Source of the DNA: Anderseniella sp963759095
GTDB taxonomy: Bacteria > Pseudomonadota > Alphaproteobacteria > Rhizobiales > Aestuariivirgaceae
NCBI GenBank assembly: GCA_963759095.1
Contig: CAVWYF010000016.1
Span: 289,486 to 353,485 of the forward strand
Direction: 5' to 3'
DNA: 64,000 bases
Position numbers and translations under genes: made by a program. Below the pieces are notes generated by a model. That model ran no database searches. It saw only the letters and a program-made list of their open reading frames with translations, and was not told the DNA's origin. How positions within the stretch are numbered: the stretch's first letter is position 1; every line of letters begins with the position of its first letter. Below, in pieces: positions 46,266 through 53,492 of this stretch.

Positions 46266-46325
46266 CTGATCGCTTTCAAAGTGTTAGAGCAACTTTATGG
46301 GTTCACTTGAACCCACGTTGCTCCA
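46266..46325. repeat. Interspersed 60-bp repeat, copy 2
   Basis: Starts CTGATCGCTTTCAAAGTG, then TTAGAGCAACTTT and the hairpin GGGTTCACTTGAACCC, ending GCTCCA. Differs from copy 3 (53433-53492) at 5 of 60 positions. It contains the stop codon of the MarR remnant (minus strand), so it was already in place at that gene's 3' end. Confidence 0.85.
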
Positions 46326-46462
46326 GGACGCCTAATGTCTTTTCCAAAATAGAGATACCGCGCAGCATCTCGTCACATTCGGTGCCGGTCAGGCCGGATA
46401 AAAGCTGGACCTCGAAACCCAGCACCTGGGGTTCCAGTTGTTTGTAAGCCTGTTTGCCAGCG
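46303..46462 (-). pseudogene. 3' remnant of a MarR-family regulator gene
   Basis: Minus-strand codons give AGKQAYKQLEPQVLGFEV, then QLLSGLTGTECDEMLRGISI and a short tail ending at TGA 46303. This is the last 50 or so residues of a MarR protein (the post-wing helices; LTGTECDEML matches the usual L-T-x-x-E-x-x-x-L). Nothing MarR-like precedes it: upstream codons are the wrong strand of a monooxygenase end. The DNA-binding part has been lost, so it cannot work as a regulator. Confidence 0.65.
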
Positions 46463-46601
46463 TTACCTGGGTGATGAAGCACTGGCGGTTTATCTGCTGC
46501 GGCCGGACCAGCACATCGCAGCCAGGTGGACGCAGTACTCACAGGTCGATGTGACCGGGACCATGTCAGTGGCGCTGGCAAAGAACCGGGAGGATATTTG
46601 A
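46455..46601 (+). pseudogene. 3' remnant of an FAD-dependent aromatic monooxygenase gene
   Basis: Plus-strand codons give CQRYLGDEALAVYLLRPDQH, then IAARWTQYSQVDVTGTMSVA and a stop at 46599. The LLRPDQHIAARW stretch is the C-terminal signature of phenol-hydroxylase/MhpA-like flavoproteins. Only about 48 codons are left and no N-terminal part exists upstream. The stop overlaps the ATG of the DUF2783 gene, the usual arrangement for intact oxygenase/DUF2783 pairs. Confidence 0.65.
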
Positions 46602-46795
46602 TGGCACAGAATGTGCTGCCAGTTACCGCGCTGAACAGGACAGGATACGACGAATTCCATGCAGAACTTTTGAGCGCGCATAAAGGTATGAGTGACGAAG
46701 AGAGCCCGGCATTCAATGCGCGGCTCATCCTTGTATTGGCCAATCACTTTGGAAGCTCTGAAGTGTTGAAGCAGGCACTGCTAGCTGCCCGGTAA
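46601..46795 (+). CDS. DUF2783 family protein
   Basis: 64 residues; YDEFHAELLSAHKGMSDEES followed by FNARLILVLANHFGS is the DUF2783 core. Function unknown; the family is usually encoded right after FAD-dependent aromatic monooxygenases. GGGAGG lies 7 bases before ATG 46601. A longer frame from 46526 is rejected because those codons overlap the monooxygenase end. Its partner enzyme has been deleted, so it may be an orphan. Confidence 0.85.
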   Translation: MAQNVLPVTALNRTGYDEFHAELLSAHKGMSDEESPAFNARLILVLANHFGSSEVLKQALLAAR

Positions 46796-46810
46796 GCTGA
46801 ATACCTGAGG

Positions 46811-47206
46811 TCACTGCCGATTTCCGAGATTGTTCAACTTGCTGTTTCCAAGCAGTGCCAGCAGCAAAGCCCGGCCTGTCTTAAGGATTGGATACAGAAT
46901 CGTGGACAGCGTCTTTGACCTGAAAACCAGGAAATTCATCCGGTTGAACACACCGGTTCGGGTGCTCAAGAGGGCCAGGGTATGGATTGCATCCGCGCCA
47001 TGGTAAAATCGTTCACCGATCTTGAGTACGAAGCCTTCGTCTATATCAAGATTCAGGGCATTTATTTCTTGCAGGATTGGCGGATTGCCGCGCGCATTCA
47101 GAAGCTCGAAAGTGCCTGCCGCCTGTTTGATCGACAAGTGTTGAGTGTAGTTCCGGCAAACCGGGCAATCTCCGTCATAGACAAGAATGATCGCTGGAGT
47201 TGTCAT
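46811..47206 (-). CDS. DCC-family thiol-disulfide oxidoreductase (DUF393)
   Basis: 131 residues with the DCC opening motif YDGDCPVCRNY (redox pair Cys-Pro-Val-Cys) near residue 10 and the family segment GADAIHTLALL near 90. Expected fold is thioredoxin-like. ATG 47206 overlaps the previous stop by four bases (ATGA), so it ends a three-gene operon of membrane-associated proteins. Substrate unknown. Confidence 0.88.
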   Translation of the reverse strand: MTTPAIILVYDGDCPVCRNYTQHLSIKQAAGTFELLNARGNPPILQEINALNLDIDEGFVLKIGERFYHGADAIHTLALLSTRTGVFNRMNFLVFRSKTLSTILYPILKTGRALLLALLGNSKLNNLGNRQ

Positions 47207-47720
47207 GGTTTCAATTCGGATTTGCCTCTAAAAACCTTACCGCATACTTTGCCCGCATAAACGAATGTGCTTTGCCCGGTCCAGCGAATTTCGAGTATAG
47301 CATGCGGCAGGCGTTCGGTCCTTATCGGATCCCTTAAAAATTTTCGCTCCGTGACAATAAATCTCAAGGGAACGCCGACGAACCTGGGATTGTCTTTGAG
47401 AAAGGTCTGCAAGGAAGCCACGGTCAAGGGTTGGCAGCGGAAAATGAAGTACTTGTTTCCGCGCGCTAGTTCGGCGCGATCACTATCGGCAATGCTATCT
47501 CAAATCCGTCATAGCGGCTGTCGGACAAATGTAATCCCGGCTTGGGATGGACGGTAGTGTACATGCCATAGCCGCCAAGCTTCCATGGATTTACCAACTC
47601 CAGTGATACCAGGGTCAGGTGGAAAACGATCCATGTCGCATGCAAGCTGATAAGCCCCAACAGGACGACCTTTTGAGCAGACCAACCGCTGGGTTTTGAG
47701 AACGGGAGTTCATAGGACAT
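47203..47720 (-). pseudogene. Membrane-anchored protein of unknown function, one frameshift (-1)
   Basis: Middle gene of the DCC operon. The first 80 residues contain one membrane segment (VVLLGLISLHATWIVFHLTL) and WKLGGYGMYTTVHP. The frame then stops at 47466. One missing base near 47471 (CCGAAC for CCGGAAC on the coding strand) would let it continue as ELARGNKYFIFRCQPLTVAS to the stop at 47203, about 172 residues, overlapping the DCC start. Start ATG 47720 has GGAGG upstream and overlaps the preceding gene by 11 bases. It is the only frame break in the window that needs an added base. Confidence 0.6.
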
Positions 47721-48552
47721 ATTGAACGAACCTCCCGATACTGTGCATGTCAATCAACAACAGCGCTCCACAAGCTATGAACAGCCCGTAAGACATCCCC
47801 ACCCTGAATGCGATGCAAAGCAAGGCAATATTCAGAACCTGAAAATTCATCTCGTCGGCATACAGTCCCGCGCCGAGCAGAAAGCCGACTTCAACCGTGA
47901 GGAACAGCAAGGAACGCACACCTGCCAGCAGCAGCAGGCCGACACCAATTTGCCAGAGGACAATGAACGTGCCGAGGAACTTGTGCCAGCCGCATGGATT
48001 GTTCAGCGTGTCGGCGGAGCAAAGAACGAAAAACATGTTTTCGGTGGTCGAACCAAAGTAACTCAAAAAGGCAATGTACGACCCGTCAAGATAGGTACCG
48101 GCCAGCAATTTCTGGGCCGCGGCGCCGAGCATGACTATACCGAGAGTAATCCGGAGATAGTCTGCATATAGCGGTTGTTCCCACCATTTCGCGAACAACA
48201 TCGCGGGCGGTATCGTCCAAACAGCAAGCCAGCCATGGTTGGCCTGACTTACCCAATCGATAGCAACATCATACAAGAAGAACACACAGAAAACGGCAAC
48301 GGCTATCCGGCTGTATTTTTCGGTCAGGGTTGCCCACAGGGCGACAACCGCACCTGCGGCCAAAACTGTCGAAAAAACCCAGTGGAAATTCTCTGGCTTG
48401 AATTCATCTGGAATTCGTTCGAAACACACTGACAGCATTGCCGTCATCAATGCCAGCCTGACGTATTTGCCAATGTCCTCGCCAGCCCTGACGACCGGAA
48501 CAGGCATCAGAAAGTCCGGCAACCTAGGAATTGTCAGCCCCTGCACACTCAT
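47710..48552 (-). CDS. Polytopic membrane protein (HTTM/DoxX-like architecture)
   Basis: 280 residues with about seven hydrophobic segments. No sure family match; gene order with a DCC oxidoreductase resembles HTTM-domain (vitamin-K-carboxylase-related) loci. Two cysteines in VLCSADTLNNPCGW face one side of the membrane and could be a target of the DCC protein. First gene of the operon. Confidence 0.6.
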   Translation of the reverse strand: MSVQGLTIPRLPDFLMPVPVVRAGEDIGKYVRLALMTAMLSVCFERIPDEFKPENFHWVFSTVLAAGAVVALWATLTEKYSRIAVAVFCVFFLYDVAIDWVSQANHGWLAVWTIPPAMLFAKWWEQPLYADYLRITLGIVMLGAAAQKLLAGTYLDGSYIAFLSYFGSTTENMFFVLCSADTLNNPCGWHKFLGTFIVLWQIGVGLLLLAGVRSLLFLTVEVGFLLGAGLYADEMNFQVLNIALLCIAFRVGMSYGLFIACGALLLIDMHSIGRFVQYVL

Positions 48553-48882
48553 CGCCCACTCACTCGTGCAATTTCCTCAGCCGGTTCTTCCGGTAGCAGA
48601 CAATTTCAGTCTGGACAATCGCATGTTACACGGATTGTGGATTAACCAAGGCGGCGTTGAAGGGAAATGAGGGTATCAGCTATCCGATTCGCGATCATCG
48701 CAAAGAGGATGCGCAGGATGGCGGGACAGGCGGCAGGGAAAGTTTCGGCGGGGAGAGGCGGCCAAACCAACGACATCCATGAACCCGATTGAAACAATAG
48801 GGCTCATGGATGCGGGTGTTTTCGAAAGAAGCGAGGTTGAGTGTGAAAACAGATCAATCGCACACATTTACCCAGTCAGGCT
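48553..48882. other. 330-base intergenic region
   Basis: Lies between the starts of the membrane-protein operon and the end of the repeat-containing gene, all minus strand. A 63-codon minus-strand frame (48676-48867) lacks a ribosome site and any family feature and is taken as chance. No clear promoter, hairpin or repeat seen. Confidence 0.45.
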
Positions 48883-50307
48883 TCAGGGTTGGTTGATTTG
48901 CCTGCTGAGTGACCGCGCTGTTTGCTTGGCGCTTTCATCGCCGGCATCGACAGCCTTGTTATACCAGTCAAGCGCCAGTTTTGAGTTCGGCCGCAAGCCC
49001 TGCACACCCAGTTGAGCAAAAATGCGGGGATCGTAGGTTGAGCCAATTCTGGCCGCGGCAAATTGATCGCCTTGCCGGAAGGCATGTTGATACAGTTGAC
49101 GCGCTGATACAATGTCGCCAAGCAGTAACAACTTGTCTCCGCGCTTGAGCAAAACGCTAACCGCCTTGCCGTTCTGGCTACGCAGTGGGCTTGGTATGCC
49201 TTTTGCAGTTTTTTCCTCGGTCAGATCGGAACTACCCAGTTGCATCGACTTTGCCGGCACACTCAATGCGCTTTCAATGGCAGCATCGGGTCTGGTTTCG
49301 AGGGTATCTGCTGAAGTAGTCGCGGTTTTCGGAGCGATAACCTGCGGTGACAGACTGGCAATTTTCTGAGTCGCTTCCTCTCTTGCCGTTTCGACCGGCA
49401 CCGGGATCAGTTCGCTGGTCGCAGCACGGGATGCGGCTGCCGATTGTGACCTGTTCAGATTGTAGACAGTCCCAGGTGCGGCGGGCATGGCTGTGGGAGC
49501 TATACGCACAAGCCGTTTGGCGACTGGTTTGACGAAGTTCGGCACCGGTCTGGCGGGCTGGAGTTCGGCAACAACCTGCTTTTGAGACTGGGACGGAGCA
49601 ACCGGCTCGCGAACCGGTTCAGCAGTTTTTTCGATCTCTACTTCCCGTAGCCGGGGGACTTCAACCACCGGAATATCCACTACTTCTTCAGCAGGTTGCT
49701 GAAGGTCGGCTGATGACGATAATGCAAGTGCCTCTGCATTCTGGAAGTGTGAACTGGAAGATCCGTCTAAAGCGCCGCCGTCACCCGCAGCAGATGCGGT
49801 CTGTACACTTTGAAGAGTGGGAGTATCCAGTTGAAGAGTGGGAGTATCCAGTTGAAGAGTGGGAGTATCCAGTTGAAGAGTGGGGGTATCCAGACTGTAG
49901 GATGAGAGAAATTTCCAGTCGCCGGCTGTCCTGTAGTAAAAAGCACCAAGGCCGCTGGCACCAATGAACATCAGTGCGGTGGTGAATGCAAACCACTTGC
50001 GGGCCTGCCTGTTACGGTGAGCATCAAGCTGGGCGCGACGATGTGCCATAACCGCCATGCGATGTTCGAAAATCTCTTCCCGGGACCTGAATTTTGACGC
50101 CCGTACCGGGCGCTGCGCAGACGTTACAGCCTCATCGTGCCCAACATGCTGGATAGCACCTGCACCACGTTGTGAAGATGCCGAAGACGGATTGCTGTCA
50201 TCCAGGTTGGCAGCCTGGTGATCGTTCCAGATTTCATCGCCTATTTCGGCGAGTTCTATCCGTAGTGAATCCAGTTTGCTTTGCTTGTCGTCGGCTTTCT
50301 TGGTCAT
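48883..50307 (-). CDS. Membrane-anchored protein with tandem LDTPTLQ repeats and SEL1/TPR-like C-terminus
   Basis: About 474 residues. Residues 1-105: charged, with a helical EEIFEHRMAVMAHRRAQLDA segment. One membrane segment follows (WFAFTTALMFIGASGLGAFYY), then four copies of LDTPTLQ coded by 21-bp repeats, a long Pro/Ala/Glu-rich linker (periplasmic by topology), and a C-terminal part (GDIVSARQLYQHAFRQGDQF, then ALDWYNKAVDAGDESAKQTA) like SEL1/TPR repeats. ATG 50307 is chosen over 50316 on ribosome-site spacing. Possibly a cell-envelope scaffold; function unknown. Upstream of it is a second TAXI gene in the same direction. Confidence 0.75.
   Translation of the reverse strand: MTKKADDKQSKLDSLRIELAEIGDEIWNDHQAANLDDSNPSSASSQRGAGAIQHVGHDEAVTSAQRPVRASKFRSREEIFEHRMAVMAHRRAQLDAHRNRQARKWFAFTTALMFIGASGLGAFYYRTAGDWKFLSSYSLDTPTLQLDTPTLQLDTPTLQLDTPTLQSVQTASAAGDGGALDGSSSSHFQNAEALALSSSADLQQPAEEVVDIPVVEVPRLREVEIEKTAEPVREPVAPSQSQKQVVAELQPARPVPNFVKPVAKRLVRIAPTAMPAAPGTVYNLNRSQSAAASRAATSELIPVPVETAREEATQKIASLSPQVIAPKTATTSADTLETRPDAAIESALSVPAKSMQLGSSDLTEEKTAKGIPSPLRSQNGKAVSVLLKRGDKLLLLGDIVSARQLYQHAFRQGDQFAAARIGSTYDPRIFAQLGVQGLRPNSKLALDWYNKAVDAGDESAKQTARSLSRQINQP
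49810..49893. repeat. Four tandem 21-bp repeats inside the membrane-protein gene
   Basis: Unit TTGAAGAGTGGGAGTATCC plus AG, four times in a row, the last with one change (GGGGG). It codes LDTPTLQ on the minus strand and keeps the frame. Near-identity of the units points to recent slippage, so copy number probably differs between strains. Confidence 0.95.
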
Positions 50308-50317
50308 GATGTCCATA

Positions 50318-50385
50318 TTCCCTGTTACGCACGCGACCTCGTTGGATCGACTTCCCTGTTACGCACGCGACCTCGTTGGGTCGAC
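50318..50385. repeat. 34-bp tandem duplication upstream of the membrane-protein gene
   Basis: TTCCCTGTTACGCACGCGAC followed by CTCGTTGGATCGAC occurs twice head to tail (50318-50351, 50352-50385) with one mismatch. It fills the space between the TAXI gene end and the start of the next gene, where the ribosome site lies. Confidence 0.95.
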
Positions 50386-50418
50386 TTACTACTGGCCGGG
50401 TTTTCCCGGCATGTTTTT

Positions 50419-51558
50419 CTAATTGGCCTTGGAAACCGCCTCATTCCATTGGATGAACTTGTTGAACAATATCTTTTGATCCGATTGACTGAGTACGACC
50501 GTACGTCCCTGGCTGGCGAGATAGGCCTGGAATGCCTCAAACAATTTGCGCTGTTGTCGGGTCGGTGCTGCCGCAGTTACCTTGGCCTTGTTTTCAGCAA
50601 GCCAGGCTTCCGCCACCGCGTATCTGCGCCAGCCCGGCAATTCTGCAGCCAGGTTCACTTCGCGCCATTTCTGATGCCGCGGTGCCTGCTGGAATTCATC
50701 AAACCGTGCGAAGAAACTTTCGATAAACCGCTTTACACGATAGTAGCGGCCCGTCTTCGGTTTCCAGTTGAATACAGCCATGACCGCACCAACCGCGATG
50801 GTGTCAACCGGGCTGTCAGCATCTACCAGATTACCATAGTCTTTCGAGCTCAATTTCGCCGGCAGATAGCTTTGCTGGAGTTTTGCAGTGTAAGGGACGG
50901 GCACGATGTGCAGACCGTCATCCTTTTTAACGGAGGTGAAAATGGATGCTGGTTTGCCGGCCACATAAACCATGGCGTCAAGCTCGCCGGTGCGAACTTT
51001 TTCGAGAGCATCTTCATAGCCGTGACTGGACGGTGTGACCTTGAGTCCGAGGGCGCCAAACACCGTCTCGGAGGTCATGTAGGTTCCCGAACCCTTGCCG
51101 CCAAAGTTTACCTTCTTGCCGCGGAGTTGCCTGATGTCGGTGATGTCCCGGCGGGCGACCAGATGCAGTTCTTCATTGTACAGCTTGGTGACATAGTTCA
51201 CCCGGTCTTGAAGATCGCCATACACATTCTTATTGCGCAAATAAGTCAGAACGTCCGATTGAACGATGGCGATATCAACACCGCGAAGATACAGCAGATC
51301 TTCAATGTTCTTGATCGACCCCTTGCCGACGATGGGCAGGATCCGCAAGTTATCGGCACCATCCAGTTCTGCCTGAAGATCAGCGGCGATCCGGATATAT
51401 GTTCCTCCGATACCACCTGAAATGACACTTACCGTGTCATTGTTTGCAGCCTGAACCTTGTCAGAATGAGCTTGCCCAAACGCTGATCCGATCGGTGCAA
51501 CACTGATGATTACAATGGAAAACAATGCGACAACTGCCGCAGAAAGCAAACGATACAT
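50419..51558 (-). CDS. TAXI-family TRAP solute-binding protein, second orphan
   Basis: 379 residues; signal peptide to about GSAFGQ (residue 29). VSVISGGIGGTYIRIAADLQ and RILPIVGKGSIKNIEDLLYL are the TAXI hallmarks, and much of the rest parallels the protein at 6.6 kb (for example the YVTKLYNEELHL segment against YITKLYDEQLHI). ATG 51558 follows AAAGGGG; the longer frame to 51639 would add a poor leader. Also long at its C-terminus, with no TRAP permease nearby. A 20-bp inverted repeat lies 45 bases upstream. Confidence 0.87.
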   Translation of the reverse strand: MYRLLSAAVVALFSIVIISVAPIGSAFGQAHSDKVQAANNDTVSVISGGIGGTYIRIAADLQAELDGADNLRILPIVGKGSIKNIEDLLYLRGVDIAIVQSDVLTYLRNKNVYGDLQDRVNYVTKLYNEELHLVARRDITDIRQLRGKKVNFGGKGSGTYMTSETVFGALGLKVTPSSHGYEDALEKVRTGELDAMVYVAGKPASIFTSVKKDDGLHIVPVPYTAKLQQSYLPAKLSSKDYGNLVDADSPVDTIAVGAVMAVFNWKPKTGRYYRVKRFIESFFARFDEFQQAPRHQKWREVNLAAELPGWRRYAVAEAWLAENKAKVTAAAPTRQQRKLFEAFQAYLASQGRTVVLSQSDQKILFNKFIQWNEAVSKAN

Positions 51559-52128
51559 ATGACCCCTTTGCCCGGCGCAAACACCGGGACTTTGGGTAAG
51601 ACTGTACGTACGGATACGTACACTTACACGCCGTGCCATCCCAATTTCAGAGTACAGATTGTGGCGTTCGAATCAGGTTTAAACGAGTAAAGAATGAGGT
51701 AAAATTATGTTCGTATGCTGGCGGTTGTGTGGCGGCGTTAACTTATCAACGAGATACGATTCTTACCTTGCGTGCACTAATTTGCGCCCGGTTCAGCAAG
51801 TCTGTGTACTGTTCTGATCTGTCAGTACAAGCTTTAATTTCGTGCAAAGTGAGTCCAAAAAAAGGCCAAGTATGGCCATTTAAATGTCTGGCACTACCAA
51901 TTCCTCCAAGATTTGCATAGCACTGCCAAGTTTAAAATGAACGGCATGGAAGACTGCCTCAAGCCCGGATGTGTGTCCGGTTTGAAGGGAGTGCCTGGAA
52001 TTATGCCGGAACAGATATAGAAGCCAGAATGTTACCAAGCCCGACCCCAATGTCCGGAGCGTGGTTTTGATTTTGTCAAAGCCGGAATCACTCTAGAGTG
52101 CAATCTGGAACAAATGGAGACAGCTAAA
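51559..52128. other. 570-base intergenic region
   Basis: Between the divergent TAXI and GlsB-like genes. Contains the inverted repeat at 51603-51622. Remaining frames are short, without ribosome sites or family features. No RNA gene recognised. Confidence 0.5.
51603..51622. promoter_or_regulatory. Perfect inverted repeat upstream of the TAXI gene
   Basis: TGTACGTA-CGGA-TACGTACA, 8-bp arms, 45 bases before the ATG at 51558. The symmetry and place suggest a regulator binding site; there is no T-run, and with GC-poor short arms it is not a terminator. Regulator unknown. Confidence 0.5.
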
Positions 52129-52383
52129 ATGGGAATCGAAAGTCTTTTGATCTTACTGCTGGTCGGTGCCGTCGCGGGCTGGCTGGCAGGCCTGATCATG
52201 AAAGGTTACGGCTTTGGTCTGATCGGCAACATTGTGGTCGGCATCGTGGGGGCATTCGTCGCCGGGCTGGTGTTCCCGGCAATCGGCGTGTCGCTCGGCA
52301 GCGGCATCATCGCATCAATAATCCATTCCACCATTGGGGCCGTTATTCTTCTGTTTCTGATTGGCCTCATTAAAAGAGCCTGA
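52129..52383 (+). CDS. GlsB/YeaQ/YmgE-family small membrane protein
   Basis: 84 residues, three membrane segments; GAVAGWLAGLIMKGYGFGLI and GNIVVGIVGAFVAG are the family (transglycosylase-associated) signature. Inner-membrane stress-related protein with no known activity. ATG 52129 has GGAG 9 bases upstream. Confidence 0.93.
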   Translation: MGIESLLILLLVGAVAGWLAGLIMKGYGFGLIGNIVVGIVGAFVAGLVFPAIGVSLGSGIIASIIHSTIGAVILLFLIGLIKRA

Positions 52384-52422
52384 TATGCCGGGTCATCGGA
52401 CGCGGAAAATTTCTGGCGCGTA

Positions 52423-53223
52423 GTGCTGCCCGAGACGCAGGATGTCAAGCTGGATCAGAAAACTCCCCAGTGTGAGGCGTGTAAAATATTGAAGCTGCAA
52501 TGTTTGTTTGTTTTCGCGACCGGTGCCCTTGTGTTGTCGGCAGGTGTTTCAACGGCTGCATCAGCGAACCAGAATGTACCAGTACCGCGGCCCAAGCCGG
52601 TTCAGCCGCAGGCGGTGAAACCATCGACACCAGAGGTAAGCTACTCCAATCTTGATGAAAATGCCCCCGGTCGCGGCGAACAATGCAAGGCGGCGTTGAA
52701 CGCCGCCGGGGCTTCCTACAAGTGGGTGGGAGTTGCAACGGAAGGATCATGCACAATTGGCAATGCGGTAGAGCTGGTTTCGGTCACTACCAATGCTGAC
52801 ACCATTGGTTTTCGGCAGAAACCGGTTGTGGCGTGTGAATTTGCTGCCTTGCTGGCGAGATGGGCAGGAGAAGTGGCCGGTCCGGTTGTTGCCGGTCATG
52901 CGGGGGTAAAGCTGCAGGCAATTATCACCGGACCGGGTATTGTGTGCCGCAATCGGGCAGGCGGCGCCAAGACCAGGATCAGCGAACATGCCAAGGGAAA
53001 CGCTCTTGATATCACCGGCTTGCGGTTGTCGGACAGCCGCTTCCTGCAGATTGGAGGCGAACTGGACAAGCCGGAGCAACTGGCGCTCAAGGCGCTGCGC
53101 ACCTCGGCTTGCGGATACTTCACCACGGTGCTGGGACCCGGTTCCAATTCGTCCCATCAGCACCATTTCCATTTCGATCATGCAAAGCGCGGCAAGTCAT
53201 ACAATTACCGCATATGTGAATGA
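52423..53223 (+). CDS. Extensin-like C-terminal domain protein
   Basis: 266 residues from a GTG start: signal-like stretch CLFVFATGALVLSAGVSTAA, a short Pro-rich linker, then an extensin-like domain with CEFAALLARWAG, SEHAKGNALDITG and HQHHFHFDHAK, the last two carrying His/Asp residues placed as in zinc D-Ala-D-Ala peptidases of the Hedgehog/VanY fold. Likely acts on peptidoglycan. TTG 52489 would give a tighter signal peptide and may be the true start. Confidence 0.88.
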   Translation: MLPETQDVKLDQKTPQCEACKILKLQCLFVFATGALVLSAGVSTAASANQNVPVPRPKPVQPQAVKPSTPEVSYSNLDENAPGRGEQCKAALNAAGASYKWVGVATEGSCTIGNAVELVSVTTNADTIGFRQKPVVACEFAALLARWAGEVAGPVVAGHAGVKLQAIITGPGIVCRNRAGGAKTRISEHAKGNALDITGLRLSDSRFLQIGGELDKPEQLALKALRTSACGYFTTVLGPGSNSSHQHHFHFDHAKRGKSYNYRICE

Positions 53224-53432
53224 AATAAGACCTTGGGCCTTGGGTGTGACGCGAGATTGCCATAAATTGACGCGATGGTTCTGTCGCGTCAGACTTAACT
53301 AACGGCGGTTATGATGCGTCTGGAACCATTCTTAAAAATAGTGCGCCCGGTGTTTTTCGGGGAAATTGGATCGACACCTGTGACCCGTTTCAGATCAGTA
53401 TGTTTTGATTCAATCAATCAAAAATCATAAAA

Positions 53433-53492
53433 CTGATCGCTTTCAAAGTGCTAGAGCAACTTTAAGGGTTCAATTGAACCCATGTTTCTCCA
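53433..53492. repeat. Interspersed 60-bp repeat, copy 3
   Basis: Starts CTGATCGCTTTCAAAGTG, then CTAGAGCAACTTT and the hairpin GGGTTCAATTGAACCC, ending TCTCCA. Differs from copy 2 at 5 of 60 positions. AAGGG (53464-53468) and TTG (53474) inside it look like the ribosome site and start of the subtilase. A separate inverted repeat TTTTGATT-CAATC-AATCAAAA lies just before (53403-53423). Confidence 0.85.

Noticed and set aside
46266..46325. tRNA-like element, because GGTTCA-type sequence resembles a T-loop
   Set aside because: The stretch is a simple palindrome; no acceptor stem, D-arm or anticodon arm can be drawn around it or its copies.
46526..46600. Longer N-terminus for the DUF2783 protein
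   Set aside because: These codons overlap the monooxygenase end, have no ribosome site and are not part of the family, while ATG 46601 has GGGAGG upstream.
46303..46743. A 146-codon minus-strand gene
   Set aside because: Only the last 50 codons look like a protein (MarR end). The rest is the complement of the monooxygenase end and the DUF2783 gene.
48676..48867. A 63-codon minus-strand gene
   Set aside because: No ribosome site, no family features and isolated; composition looks random.
49810..49893. CRISPR-like array from the regular 21-bp repeats
   Set aside because: There are no spacers: the units are contiguous, keep the reading frame and code LDTPTLQ. No cas genes nearby.
51633..51920. 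A 95-codon plus-strand gene in the large gap
   Set aside because: No ribosome site or signal, low-quality composition, and it overlaps the likely promoter area of the TAXI gene.
53403..53423. TTTTGATT-CAATC-AATCAAAA as a defined operator
   Set aside because: The symmetry is real but AT-rich repeats of TGATT/AATCA arise easily, there is no second copy, and it lies before a gene whose start is itself uncertain.
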